Below are positions 7,978 to 16,227 of a stretch of 64,000 bases of DNA, one piece after another. The position numbers and the translations under genes were made by a program. Numbering within the stretch: the first letter of the stretch is position 1; every line of letters starts with the position of its first letter. The stretch comes from Brachybacterium sillae. Lineage in GTDB: Bacteria > Actinomycetota > Actinomycetes > Actinomycetales > Dermabacteraceae. The stretch lies in the NCBI RefSeq assembly GCF_025028335.1, contig NZ_JAFEUW010000001.1, forward strand, positions 2,418,001 to 2,482,000. Reading direction: 5' to 3'. Under the pieces are notes generated by a model. The model was not told where the DNA came from. It did no database searches and worked only from the letters and a program-made list of their open reading frames with translations.

Positions 7978-9041
7978 AGGGTCACCTCCCCGCTGAGAAG
8001 GCCGCGCCCCAGGGCTGTCGGCAGGTCCCCGGCGGTGTCCGAGAGGATCACCACGCCGGTGCGCCGAGCCGGGTCGAAACCCGCGAAGCTCGCGTACCCG
8101 CCGGTGCCCCCGTTGTGCCAGACGAGGTCGCGGTCGCGGAGCCGTTCTCGCACCCAGGCGATCGCATAGTGCCGGTCGCCCTCCCGGGTCGAGGCCACGG
8201 CATCGAGCCCCCGCGCCCCCGGGTTCGATCCCTCGAGCATGCCTCGGACGTACCGGACCATGTCCTCCAGGGTGGATCGGACGTTCCCCGTCGGGGCATG
8301 GCCGGCCATCGTCCACGGCTCCGCCGGGAGCCCGGCGGCCGTCACCCCGCGGGGGGCCGGTCCCAGCGCGTCGCGGGTGGTCGGTGCGCGGGTGGCTCCC
8401 ATCCCGAGGGGGCCGGTGACGTGCTCGGCGACGGCTGTCTCCCAGTCTTGACCCAGGGTGTGCAGCACGAGCTGCCCGCAGAAGGCTGCTCCCGCATTGG
8501 AGTAGGAGCCCACTCCGCGACCCTCGGGGATCACCCCGAGCCCGGCCTCCAGGACCTCCTGCGGGCTCATCGTGTATGGGTCCTTGCGCAGCAGGACCGC
8601 CGGCAGAGCGCCCCGCTGCAGGTCCGCGAAGAGACGGGGGAACCCGGCGCTGTGGGAGGCCAGTTCCCGCAGCTGCACATCCGCCACGGCCGATCCCCGT
8701 GCCTCCGGCAGGAGCTCACCCACGGTGGTGGTGAGGGAGAGGGCGCCCTGCGCGACCGCACTCAGCAGGACCGCGCCGCTCACCGTCTTGGTGATCGACC
8801 CGATCTCGAACTCCGGTTCCGCGCCGAAGCGCACCAGCCGGTCCCGGCCCGGATCCCGGTCGATCAGGGCGACGGCGACCCGACGTTGCCCGCGCAGGTG
8901 GGGGCGCAGGGCAGTGGCGAGCCCCTCGTCCCCCTGGGGATCGCCGAGCAGGGCCGGTCGCGGGCCTGCGGTGACGGCGGAGACGCCGAGGGTGGCCAGG
9001 GCGGCACCGGTCGAGACGAGGACGGTGCGGCGCCGGATCAC
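7974..9041 (-). CDS. Serine hydrolase, beta-lactamase/class C-like
   Basis: A 355-residue exported hydrolase of the class C beta-lactamase/DD-peptidase superfamily. The three active-site motifs are present: SxxK as Ser82-Ile-Thr-Lys85, YxN as Tyr180-Ser-Asn182, and HNGGTGG in place of KTG. The N-terminus begins with a run of Arg (IRRRT) and a hydrophobic stretch to about residue 26, which looks like a Tat-type signal. The GTG start at 9041 overlaps the stop of the upstream regulator (GTGA). Whether it acts on beta-lactams, peptidoglycan or another ester or amide cannot be told. It is the middle gene of a coupled regulator-hydrolase-membrane protein unit. Confidence 0.85.
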   Translation of the reverse strand: MIRRRTVLVSTGAALATLGVSAVTAGPRPALLGDPQGDEGLATALRPHLRGQRRVAVALIDRDPGRDRLVRFGAEPEFEIGSITKTVSGAVLLSAVAQGALSLTTTVGELLPEARGSAVADVQLRELASHSAGFPRLFADLQRGALPAVLLRKDPYTMSPQEVLEAGLGVIPEGRGVGSYSNAGAAFCGQLVLHTLGQDWETAVAEHVTGPLGMGATRAPTTRDALGPAPRGVTAAGLPAEPWTMAGHAPTGNVRSTLEDMVRYVRGMLEGSNPGARGLDAVASTREGDRHYAIAWVRERLRDRDLVWHNGGTGGYASFAGFDPARRTGVVILSDTAGDLPTALGRGLLSGEVTL

Positions 9042-9673
9042 GGTTCCACCGCCAACATGATGACCAGCAGGGGGACCACGCGTGCCGGGGGAATCTCCCA
9101 CACACCGCGCTGGGGCGAGGTGACCCACCCTTCCGACTGCAGGGCGTGCAGATGGTGGTAGGCCACCCCGGTGGAACCCAGCTGCAGCTGGTCGACGATC
9201 TGGGCCACCGACGTGGGGCCGTCGAGCAGGAGCCGCAGGATGCTCAGGCGCAGGGGCTGCCCCAGGGCCGCGAGGCGCTCGGCGCGCTCTGCCCAATCCG
9301 CGTCGAGCAGGGCCCGAGTGGGGCGCGCCCATTGGTAGACGTAGGCCCCGGCCGGGGTGGTGACGGACCCCGCGTAGAGGGCGCCACCCTCCGGGGAACG
9401 GTCGCGCAACCCGTCGACGGCCCACAGGTCCAGGCCCTCGTTGCCTGCGGGATCCGCGATGGACGGATCGGAGGCGCGGGCCGATGCCGTCGCGGACCCT
9501 GTGGTGCCGGAGTGGTCGGCCAGGTGGGTGACGAGGGCTTCGAGTCGCTCGATCCGCGCGACGAGGTCCGCCTTGGGTGGGTCGGTGGGGGGCTGGGCCG
9601 GCTCGGGCTGGGAGGCCGAGAGGGAGGGAGTCTGGTGTGACGGTGGAGGCGAGGGGCGGGAGACGTCGGCCAT
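9038..9673 (-). CDS. ArsR-like winged-helix transcriptional regulator
   Basis: A 211-residue regulator. The C-terminal half contains a winged helix of the ArsR/HTH_20 type, with helix 2-turn-recognition helix in LSILRLLLDG, TSVAQIVDQL and STGVAYHHLHALQSEGW. The first 100 residues are Pro/Ser/Ala-rich followed by a short predicted coil (RIERLEALVTHLA), which is unusual for this family. The start ATG 9673 (MADVSRP) has a promoter-like TATTGT six bases upstream and no Shine-Dalgarno. No Cys pair for metal sensing is seen, so it probably senses something else. It is likely to regulate the coupled serine hydrolase gene downstream. Confidence 0.75.
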   Translation of the reverse strand: MADVSRPSPPPSHQTPSLSASQPEPAQPPTDPPKADLVARIERLEALVTHLADHSGTTGSATASARASDPSIADPAGNEGLDLWAVDGLRDRSPEGGALYAGSVTTPAGAYVYQWARPTRALLDADWAERAERLAALGQPLRLSILRLLLDGPTSVAQIVDQLQLGSTGVAYHHLHALQSEGWVTSPQRGVWEIPPARVVPLLVIMLAVEP

Positions 9674-9679
9674 GCGTCG

Positions 9680-9709
9680 ACAATATCGGAACTCCGGAAT
9701 GACGAACAA
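9680..9709 (-). promoter_or_regulatory. Leaderless promoter of the ArsR/serine hydrolase cassette
   Basis: On the minus strand TTGTTC (9709-9704), an 18-bp spacer and TATTGT (9685-9680) end 6 nt before the ATG at 9673. The spacer contains TTCCGGAGTTCCG, a repeated TTCCG motif that could be bound by the regulator encoded immediately downstream; that role is inferred. Confidence 0.5.
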
Positions 9710-9815
9710 GAGGGTGGAGGTCTGCCGGGCTCGATGTCGGTGAGGGGGCTGGAGTGGGGGGCTATCGCAGCGGTGTCCCCTGGGAGTGTGCAGACGCGGC
9801 CCCTACGGTGTCGGC

Positions 9816-10295
9816 ATGACCACTGAGACGCTCTCCCAGGACCAGGTCGTCGCGACCCTGCGCGACGCACGATTCGTCATGCTGACCACTGCTGCCTCTG
9901 ACGGCTCGCTGCTCGCCCATCCGATGGTGCCGCAGCGCGTCACCGATGATGCCGACGTCTACTTCTTCCTGGGCCTCGAGGGTGGGCAGGTGGAGGCGCT
10001 GCGGGGGGACCGGCAGGTGAACATCGCGGTCTCCGAGGCCGGAAGCTGGCTCTCCGTCGCCGGCCGCGTCCAGTTCGTGGAGGACCGCGAGCTCCTGCGC
10101 GAGCTGTGGAACGACGAGGCGAGCGCCTACGCCGACGGTCCTGAGGACCCGTCGCTCGGGCTGATCCTCGTGACCACCGAGTCCGCCCAGTTCTGGGGTA
10201 TGCCGGGCGGCAAGGCCAGCGCCCTCGCCCGGATCGTGAAGGCGAAGGTCACCGGTGACCGTCCGGCGGGTGGAAGCGCCACCACCGAACTCTGA
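9816..10295 (+). CDS. Pyridoxamine 5'-phosphate oxidase-like general stress protein
   Basis: A 159-residue protein of the split beta-barrel flavin-binding fold (general stress protein 26-like). Recognisable blocks are the N-terminal ATLRDARFVMLTT, DADVYFFLG and, further on, VNIAVSEAGSWLSVAGRV. Such proteins bind FMN or F420, but the substrate is unknown. The start MTTETL at 9816 is preferred to the upstream in-frame ATG because TACGGT lies six bases before it with no Shine-Dalgarno, the leaderless pattern common in this window. The gene is monocistronic; the dnaK control region follows. Confidence 0.8.
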   Translation: MTTETLSQDQVVATLRDARFVMLTTAASDGSLLAHPMVPQRVTDDADVYFFLGLEGGQVEALRGDRQVNIAVSEAGSWLSVAGRVQFVEDRELLRELWNDEASAYADGPEDPSLGLILVTTESAQFWGMPGGKASALARIVKAKVTGDRPAGGSATTEL

Positions 10296-10407
10296 TGCCG
10301 CGACGGGAACCCCGGTCACCGGGTGCCGCACGGGGGTTGTGCGGCACCCGGCGGCTGTGATGCCGGACACTCCCGCCCGGCGGAGGAATACTCGCCCGTC
10401 CACTGAG

Positions 10408-10428
10408 GTTGAGTCGAATGTGCTCAAC
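10408..10428. promoter_or_regulatory. HAIR element 1 (HspR operator) upstream of dnaK
   Basis: GTTGAGT-N7-GCTCAAC, an inverted repeat that matches the HspR consensus CTTGAGT-N7-ACTCAAG except at its outermost and one inner base. It lies about 17 bp upstream of the -35 box of the dnaK promoter. Confidence 0.8.
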
Positions 10429-10444
10429 ATGGGTGCGTGGCGGT

Positions 10445-10473
10445 TTGACAGCCGATCCACCCCTCACCACAGT
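10445..10473 (+). promoter_or_regulatory. dnaK operon promoter
   Basis: A perfect TTGACA -35 (10445-10450), a 17-bp spacer and a weak -10 CACAGT (10468-10473). It is bracketed by two HAIR repeats, the second overlapping the -10, so repressor binding would block polymerase. The predicted leader is about 130 nt. The 315-bp gap 10296-10610 holds only this control region. Confidence 0.65.
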
Positions 10474-10492
10474 TGAGTCCGCATCACTCAGT
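10472..10492. promoter_or_regulatory. HAIR element 2 (HspR operator) at the dnaK -10
   Basis: GTTGAGT-N7-ACTCAGT. The central TTGAGT-N7-ACTCA is a perfect match to the HAIR consensus. It overlaps the last bases of the -10 and the start of the transcript, the usual repressing position for HspR. Confidence 0.8.
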
Positions 10493-10610
10493 CTTGCCGC
10501 CGGCCTCGGCGGCCGGCGGAGTCGAGGCGAGAGCACCGGATCGACCGGACTCCGCCCCGACGCCTCCGAAACCCAGCGCGGAGCGAGACTCCGCAGGAAG
10601 GCAGGCACAC

Positions 10611-12488
10611 ATGTCCCGTGTCGTCGGAATCGATCTCGGCACCACCAACTCCGTCGTCGCCGTCCTCGAGGGCGGCCAGCCCACGGTGATTGCGAACGCC
10701 GAGGGCTCCCGCACCACCCCGTCTGTCGTCGCCTTCTCCAAGCAGGGTGAGGTGCTCGTCGGTGAGGTCGCCAAGCGCCAGGCCGTCACCAACGTCGACC
10801 GCACCATCGCGTCCGTGAAGCGCCACATGGGCACCGACTGGACCATCACGATCGACGACAAGAAGTACACCCCGCAGGAGATCTCCGCCCGCATCCTCGG
10901 CAAGCTCAAGCGTGACGCCGAGTCCTACCTGGGCGAGACCGTCACCGATGCGGTGGTCACCGTCCCGGCGTACTTCTCCGACTCCCAGCGCCAGGCCACG
11001 AAGGACGCCGGTCAGATCGCCGGCCTGAACGTACTGCGCATCATCAACGAGCCGACCGCGGCGGCCCTCGCCTACGGTCTGGAGAAGGGCAAGGATGACG
11101 AGCGCATCCTGGTCTTCGACCTCGGCGGCGGCACCTTCGACGTCTCCCTGCTCGAGGTGAGCAAGGACGAGGACGGCTCCACCATCCAGGTCGTCGCGAC
11201 CGCCGGTGACAACCGCCTCGGTGGTGACGACTGGGACCAGAAGGTCGTCGACTGGCTGATCTCGCAGGTCAAGAGCAAGGACGGGGTGGACCTGTCGAAG
11301 GACCGCATCGCCCTCCAGCGTCTGAAGGAGGCCGCGGAGCAGGCGAAGAAGGAGCTGAGCTCCTCCACCTCCACCAACATCTCCCTGCAGTACCTGTCGA
11401 TGACCGAGAACGGACCGCTGCACCTCGATGAGCGCCTCACGCGCGCCCAGTTCGAGGACATGACCAGCGATCTGCTGGAGCGCACCAAGGCTCCGTTCCA
11501 CCAGGTCATCAAGGACGCCGGCATCTCCGTCAACGACATCGACCATGTCGTCCTGGTCGGCGGGTCCACCCGGATGCCCGCCGTGACGGAGGTCGTGAAG
11601 TCCCTGACCGGCGGCAAGGAGCCCAACAAGGGTGTGAACCCGGATGAGGTCGTGGCTGTGGGCGCCGCCCTGCAGGCTGCGGTCATCAAGGGTGAGCGCA
11701 AGGACGTCCTGCTGATGGACGTGACCCCGCTGAGCCTGGGCATCGAGACCAAGGGTGGGGTGATGACGAAGCTCATCGAGCGCAACGCCGCCATCCCGAC
11801 CAAGACCTCCGAGGTGTTCTCCACCGCCGAGGACAACCAGCCCTCCGTCGCGATCCAGGTGTTCCAGGGTGAGCGTCAGTTCACCCGGGACAACAAGCTG
11901 CTGGGCACCTTCGAGCTCACCGGCATCGCCCCGGCCCCGCGCGGCATCCCGCAGATCGAGGTCACCTTCGACATCGACTCCAACGGCATCGTGCACGTGA
12001 CCGCGAAGGACCGCGGCACCGGCAACGAGCAGTCCATCCAGATCACCGGCGGCTCCGCCCTCTCCAAGGAGGACATCGACCGGATGATCAAGGACGCCGA
12101 GGCCCACGCCGCCGAGGACGAGGAGCGCCGTCGCACCGCCGACGCCCGCAACACCCTCGAGCAGCTCGTCTACCAGGGCGAGAAGCTCCTGGCGGACAAC
12201 GGCGACAAGGTCGGGGAGTCCGAGAAGAGCGCCGCGGAGTCGGCCATCAAGGACGCGAAGGAGACCCTCGCCAAGGAGGACGCCCCCACCAGCGACCTCG
12301 AGGCCAAGCGCGACGCCCTCAACAACGCCCTGCAGGCGGTGGGCACCGCGATCTACTCGCAGCAGGGTGACGCCGCCGGCGCCCAGGGCTTCGACGGCAC
12401 CGCCGGCGCCCAGGGCGGGGCCACCGGGTCGTCCGATGACGACGTGGTGGACGCGGAGATCGTGGACGACGACGAGGAGAAGAAGTGA
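10611..12488 (+). CDS. dnaK: Molecular chaperone DnaK (Hsp70)
   Basis: A 625-residue Hsp70. The ATPase domain opens with [16 protein letters not shown] and contains the phosphate-binding [15 protein letters not shown] and [13 protein letters not shown]; the substrate-binding domain begins around [13 protein letters not shown], and the acidic tail ends [14 protein letters not shown]. It folds and refolds proteins in the cytoplasm with GrpE and DnaJ encoded downstream. The ATG at 10611 is preceded by AAGGCAGG; an in-frame upstream extension to 10473 lies in the promoter and is not used. The stop codon overlaps the start of grpE. Expression is probably repressed by HspR through the two HAIR elements upstream. 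Confidence 0.98.
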   Translation: MSRVVGIDLGTTNSVVAVLEGGQPTVIANAEGSRTTPSVVAFSKQGEVLVGEVAKRQAVTNVDRTIASVKRHMGTDWTITIDDKKYTPQEISARILGKLKRDAESYLGETVTDAVVTVPAYFSDSQRQATKDAGQIAGLNVLRIINEPTAAALAYGLEKGKDDERILVFDLGGGTFDVSLLEVSKDEDGSTIQVVATAGDNRLGGDDWDQKVVDWLISQVKSKDGVDLSKDRIALQRLKEAAEQAKKELSSSTSTNISLQYLSMTENGPLHLDERLTRAQFEDMTSDLLERTKAPFHQVIKDAGISVNDIDHVVLVGGSTRMPAVTEVVKSLTGGKEPNKGVNPDEVVAVGAALQAAVIKGERKDVLLMDVTPLSLGIETKGGVMTKLIERNAAIPTKTSEVFSTAEDNQPSVAIQVFQGERQFTRDNKLLGTFELTGIAPAPRGIPQIEVTFDIDSNGIVHVTAKDRGTGNEQSIQITGGSALSKEDIDRMIKDAEAHAAEDEERRRTADARNTLEQLVYQGEKLLADNGDKVGESEKSAAESAIKDAKETLAKEDAPTSDLEAKRDALNNALQAVGTAIYSQQGDAAGAQGFDGTAGAQGGATGSSDDDVVDAEIVDDDEEKK

Positions 12489-13228
12489 TGACCGAGGACC
12501 ACAGCACTCCCGAGGACGCCCCGCGTCCCGAGGGCGAGCCGCGGTTCTCCTTCACCGACAAGCGCAAGGTGGACCCGACGGACGGCAGCGTCCGTCCGTC
12601 GGGGCCCGCCCCCGCCGCCGATGGACAGCAGTCCGCGGCCCCGCAGCCCACGGGTGACCAGCCCGCGGCCGCCGGTCAGACGGGTGATCCGCTCGACGCG
12701 GAGGCGGCGGAGCTGTTCGCCGCCGCGCAGAAGGAGCGCACCGCCCAGGGTGACCAGGGTCAGACCGGCGAGGGCCAGAGCGGCCCGGACCCGCGGGTCG
12801 CCCAGCTGGAGGCGCAGGTCGCGGACCTCACCGAGGAGCTCAAGCGCTCCCAGGCGGAGTACGTGAACTCCCGACGCCGCATCGAGGCCACCGCCGCGGC
12901 GAACGTCGAGTCCGCCGTCGCGCGGGTGCTGACGAGCCTCATCGGCGTCCTGGATGACATCGAGCTGGGACGGCAGCACGGCGACATCGCCGAGGGCACC
13001 CCCTTCCACTCGATCACCCAGAAGCTGGAGGACGCCCTGCGCGGTCAGGGGCTCGAGCGGTTCGGCGCCGTGGGGGAGGACTTCGACCCCACCCGGCACG
13101 AGGCCCTGATGCACGAGACCGCCGACGACGCCGAGACCACCACCCTCGCCGTCGTCATGCAGCCGGGGTACCTGCTCTCCGGGCGCGTGCTGCGCCCGGC
13201 GCGGGTGGGCACCCGAGGCCCGCAGTGA
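12488..13228 (+). CDS. grpE: Nucleotide exchange factor GrpE
   Basis: A 246-residue GrpE. The first 100 residues are a disordered, Gln/Gly/Pro-rich extension, longer than in E. coli but common in actinobacteria. A coiled coil follows (VAQLEAQVADLTEELKRSQ), then the signature C-terminal domain with FDPTRHEALMH and VVMQPGYLLSGRVLRPARV. It releases ADP from DnaK. The ATG at 12488 shares its A with the TGA of dnaK and has GAGGAG upstream; GTG at 12485 is an alternative. Translation is probably coupled to dnaK. Confidence 0.97.
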   Translation: MTEDHSTPEDAPRPEGEPRFSFTDKRKVDPTDGSVRPSGPAPAADGQQSAAPQPTGDQPAAAGQTGDPLDAEAAELFAAAQKERTAQGDQGQTGEGQSGPDPRVAQLEAQVADLTEELKRSQAEYVNSRRRIEATAAANVESAVARVLTSLIGVLDDIELGRQHGDIAEGTPFHSITQKLEDALRGQGLERFGAVGEDFDPTRHEALMHETADDAETTTLAVVMQPGYLLSGRVLRPARVGTRGPQ

Positions 13229-13316
13229 CCACCGGACGCTGACCGGCCGGGCACCGGAGGCCGTGACCCCTGATCGGTCACGACCGGCCCGGTCGCCGGA
13301 CCGGAGGTCCAGCATC

Positions 13317-13351
13317 GGTGGGGCGGGCGCCGCGAGGGTGCCCGCCCCACC
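13317..13351 (+). other. Intra-operon hairpin between grpE and dnaJ
   Basis: A perfect 12-bp stem (13317-13328 with 13340-13351) with an 11-base loop in the 155-bp gap between grpE and dnaJ. There is no U-run. It could reduce read-through into dnaJ-hspR or mark a processing or stabilising site. Confidence 0.6.
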
Positions 13352-13383
13352 GCCCCTGTCGTCCCCATCGGAAGGAGGCCGCC

Positions 13384-14409
13384 ATGACCGGCCAGGACTG
13401 GTTCGAGAAGGACTTCTACGCGACTCTCGGAGTGGCGAAGGACGCCTCCGCCGAGGAGATCAAGAAGGCCTACCGCAGCAAGGCCAAGAAGCTGCACCCG
13501 GACCGCCACCCCGGCGACAAGAACGCCGAGGAACAGTTCAAGAAGGTCGGTGAGGCCTACGCGGTCCTCAACGACCCCGAGCAGCGCAAGCAGTACGACG
13601 CGATCCGCGCCATGGGTGCCGGTGGTGCCCGCTTCGCCTCCGGTCCCGGGGGCGCCGCTGGCGGGTTCGAGGACGTCTTCTCCGCCGTGTTCGGCGGCCC
13701 CGGTGGCAGCAACGTGCGTTTCCAGACCAACGGTGGTGGCCCCCGCATGGAGGACATCTTCTCCATGTTCGGGCAGGGTGCCGGGGGTGGATTCCCCCAG
13801 GGCGCCGGCGGTTACGGCGGCGGCTTCGGCCAGGGCACCGGTGGGTACGGCGGCGCCCCGGCGAAGGGGCGCGACCTCAGCGCCCGCACTCGCCTGTCGT
13901 TCCGGGAGGCGGCTCTGGGCACGGAGATCCGTCTGACGGTCGGTGGCCGCCCCGTCACCGCACGCATCCCCGCCGGGGTGCACGACGGGCAGAAGATCCG
14001 CCTGCGCGGGAAGGGAGAACCCGGCCCGAACGGGGCGCCAGCCGGGGACCTGCTGCTCACCCTCGACGTCGAGTCCCATCCCGTGTGGAGCGCGGACGGG
14101 AACTCCTTGAGGCTGACCGTGCCGGTCTCCTTCGACGAGGCCGTGCTCGGCGCCACCGTGCAGGTGCCGTTGCTGGACGGCGGCACGGTGTCGGTGAAGA
14201 TCCCCGCGGGTACCCCGTCCGGCCGCATCCTGCGGGTGAAGGGCAAGGGCCTCACGACCTCGAAGGGCACGGGTGATCTGCTCGTGACCGTCCAGGTCGC
14301 CGTGCCCTCGCATGTGGAGGGGCGTGCACGACGTGCCGTGGAGGAGCTGCGCGACGCCCTGGCGGGGGAGGATCCCCGCAGCGGGCTTGCGGAGGCGGCC
14401 GGGCGCTGA
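13384..14409 (+). CDS. dnaJ: DnaJ-type co-chaperone lacking the zinc-finger domain
   Basis: A 341-residue J-protein. The J domain (residues 8-75) has the HPD motif at 38-40 ([10 protein letters not shown]). A Gly/Phe-rich linker of about 85 residues follows, with repeated [10 protein letters not shown] units. The two C-terminal beta domains are present, but there are no CxxCxGxG repeats, so it is the type II (CbpA-like) form rather than a classic zinc-binding DnaJ. It stimulates DnaK ATPase and delivers clients. The start is fixed by GAAGGAGG upstream. It is the third gene of the dnaK operon. Confidence 0.95.
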   Translation: MTGQDWFEKDFYATLGVAKDASAEEIKKAYRSKAKKLHPDRHPGDKNAEEQFKKVGEAYAVLNDPEQRKQYDAIRAMGAGGARFASGPGGAAGGFEDVFSAVFGGPGGSNVRFQTNGGGPRMEDIFSMFGQGAGGGFPQGAGGYGGGFGQGTGGYGGAPAKGRDLSARTRLSFREAALGTEIRLTVGGRPVTARIPAGVHDGQKIRLRGKGEPGPNGAPAGDLLLTLDVESHPVWSADGNSLRLTVPVSFDEAVLGATVQVPLLDGGTVSVKIPAGTPSGRILRVKGKGLTTSKGTGDLLVTVQVAVPSHVEGRARRAVEELRDALAGEDPRSGLAEAAGR

Positions 14410-14426
14410 TGCGACCGGACGGCGCC

Positions 14427-14452
14427 CCGGGCCGGTGACCCCACCGGCCCGG
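14427..14452 (+). other. Intra-operon hairpin between dnaJ and hspR
   Basis: A perfect 10-bp stem (14427-14436 with 14443-14452, CCGGGCCGGT/ACCGGCCCGG) with a 6-base loop lies in the 104-bp gap before hspR. It has no U-run and may tune the amount of repressor made from the operon. Confidence 0.5.
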
Positions 14453-14513
14453 CCGGAGCCAGCAGGGGAGACCGGGCGACGGGTCATGGAGCCCATCACG
14501 GGAAGGAGCAGTC

Positions 14514-15026
14514 ATGAACGGCATCGACGAACGCGCGCCCGTCTTCGTGATCTCCGTGGCGGCGGAGCTGTCGGGGATGCATCCGCAGACGCTGCGCCAG
14601 TACGACCGGTTGGGACTGGTCTCCCCGCGCCGCACCTCGGGACGCGGGCGCCGGTACAGCGCCCGTGACATCGCCCGCCTGCGCCAGGTGCAGCACCTCT
14701 CCCAGGAGGAGGGCATCAACCTCGCAGGCATCAAGCGCATCTTCGAGCTGCAGGATCAGGTGGCCGCGCAGCAGGAGGAGCTGCGCGCACTGAACGAGGC
14801 CCTGCAGCGGATGAGCGGTAGCGGCTCCCGCATCTTCGCGGCCGACAGCAGTGGGCAGGTCAGTGCCCTGCGCCGCGGGGAGCGCCCCGAACGGCGTCCG
14901 GGCGGGGCTCTCGTGCTGTGGAGGGGCCGCGCCTGCGCTGATCGGCATGTCGGCCGTTGGGCTGACGACCACCCGGCCGGGTGGAGCCGGAGCGGAGCCC
15001 TCAGCGCCGGGGGCGTACCCCGGTGA
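14514..15026 (+). CDS. hspR: Heat-shock repressor HspR (MerR family)
   Basis: A 170-residue MerR-type regulator. The winged helix-turn-helix spans about residues 11-75 (VFVISVAAELSGMHPQTLR, then RRYSARDIARLR), followed by a short coil LQDQVAAQQEELRALNEAL. The conserved HspR end FAADSSGQV...ALVLWR occurs at 108-137. About 33 residues follow that I do not expect in the family, and they overlap the 3' end of the convergent glycosyltransferase gene by 26 bp. HspR binds HAIR repeats and, with DnaK as co-repressor in Streptomyces, represses heat-shock genes; HAIR sites occur here at dnaK and clpB. The start has GGAAGGAG upstream. Confidence 0.93.
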   Translation: MNGIDERAPVFVISVAAELSGMHPQTLRQYDRLGLVSPRRTSGRGRRYSARDIARLRQVQHLSQEEGINLAGIKRIFELQDQVAAQQEELRALNEALQRMSGSGSRIFAADSSGQVSALRRGERPERRPGGALVLWRGRACADRHVGRWADDHPAGWSRSGALSAGGVPR

Positions 15027-16227
15027 CACGGTGGATCCGGCTGAGCCCCTCGGCGACACGATCGAGGTCCACAGCCTCGGCTGCCGCCCGACCGGCCGAC
15101 GTGAGATCCGGCAGTCGCCCCGCGAGGAGATCCGTCAGGCGCCGACGGGCGTCAGCCACGACCGCAGGGCCGTCGCCACGCACCATGTGGGTGACCCGCC
15201 CGTCGGGCAGCCAGTCGTGGTAGATGGGGATGTCCCGCACGATCACCGGCACGGCGCAGGCCAGGGCCTCCAGCAGCACGATGCCCTCGGTCTCCTCGTG
15301 GGTGAGGAACACGAAGGCATCGGCGCCGCAGTACGCCTCGCGCACCACCTCAGCCGGAACGTGGCCGGGGAAGCGGCAGTTCGGCGGAGCGGTCTGGATG
15401 GCCTCTCGCACCGGGGCGGTGATCAGCGCCGGATCGGTCCGGCCGTACCAGACGAAGGTCACGTCGGGCATGCTCCGGGCGAGCTCCACCCAGTCGAGGA
15501 TGCCCTTGCGGACGATCTGCAGGCCCACGCTGACGACCACGGGGGCGTCGGGGACCAATCCGAGGCTCTCCCGCAGGCGTTCCCGCGCCGTCGGGTCGGG
15601 CCGGAAGAAGCGGGTGTCGACCCCGTTGGACAACACGTGCACGTTGCGGCGCAGACGATACTCGGGGCGCAGGATGATGTCGCGGGAGTAGGCGGTGGGG
15701 GTCACCACGGCGTCCCCCAGGCGGTACAGGTGGGCGATCCAGCGGCGGAACAGCGGCGCCAGTCGGTCCGCGCCGTGGAAGGAGCCACGGAAGTCCTCCT
15801 CGGTGGAGTGTGCCCACATCAGGACCGGGATCCCACGGCGCCGCGCCCACCACGCCATCAGCGGGGTGTCCGGCAGTGGGGTGTTCAGGTGCACCACATC
15901 CGCCGGGGCGAAGGGCGAATGCACGACCGTTCCACCGAGCCGCCGCACCGTCTCCTCCTGGTGCCTCACGGCCGCGCCGATGCCCGAGCGCCCCACGAGG
16001 CGGGACAGACCCCGAGGGAACCATACGCGCGGCGGGACCGTCCCGGTCGGGTCCCCACTGGAGCCTGAGGAGCGGGGAAGCGGGGCGAGATCCCGGCGCA
16101 GACGGCGCCCCGGGCTCAGCGACTCCAGGGTCCGGTCGCCCCAGGCGCCGACTCGCGCCCCCCACTGTTGCAGCGTCCCGCCGGGGACGCGCACCGGGGC
16201 CCCGGTCAGGGACGGTCCGGCGCTCAC
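15001..16227 (-). CDS. Group 1 glycosyltransferase (GT4-like), third gene of the GT-VTT-GT operon
   Basis: A 408-residue GT-B enzyme. The first third carries HSPFAPADVVHLNTPLPDT; the donor-binding half contains VVVSVGLQIVRKG and the nucleotide-sugar signature HEETEGIVLLEALACAVPVIV (the EX7E motif). It would transfer a sugar to a lipid or glycan on the cytoplasmic side. The GTG start at 16227 overlaps the stop of the VTT gene as GTGA; the longer frame to 16356 runs through that gene and is discarded. Its partner GT and VTT protein lie upstream in the same unit. The acceptor is unknown. Confidence 0.85.
   Translation of the reverse strand: MSAGPSLTGAPVRVPGGTLQQWGARVGAWGDRTLESLSPGRRLRRDLAPLPRSSGSSGDPTGTVPPRVWFPRGLSRLVGRSGIGAAVRHQEETVRRLGGTVVHSPFAPADVVHLNTPLPDTPLMAWWARRRGIPVLMWAHSTEEDFRGSFHGADRLAPLFRRWIAHLYRLGDAVVTPTAYSRDIILRPEYRLRRNVHVLSNGVDTRFFRPDPTARERLRESLGLVPDAPVVVSVGLQIVRKGILDWVELARSMPDVTFVWYGRTDPALITAPVREAIQTAPPNCRFPGHVPAEVVREAYCGADAFVFLTHEETEGIVLLEALACAVPVIVRDIPIYHDWLPDGRVTHMVRGDGPAVVADARRRLTDLLAGRLPDLTSAGRAAAEAVDLDRVAEGLSRIHRVTGVRPRR

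Noticed and set aside
8221-8240. tRNA T-arm-like GGTTCGATCC
   Set aside because: It lies in the coding sequence of the serine hydrolase, without acceptor or anticodon stems.
10296-10610. CIRCE element upstream of dnaK
   Set aside because: No TTAGCACTC-N9-GAGTGCTAA repeat; the inverted repeats here are HAIR type.
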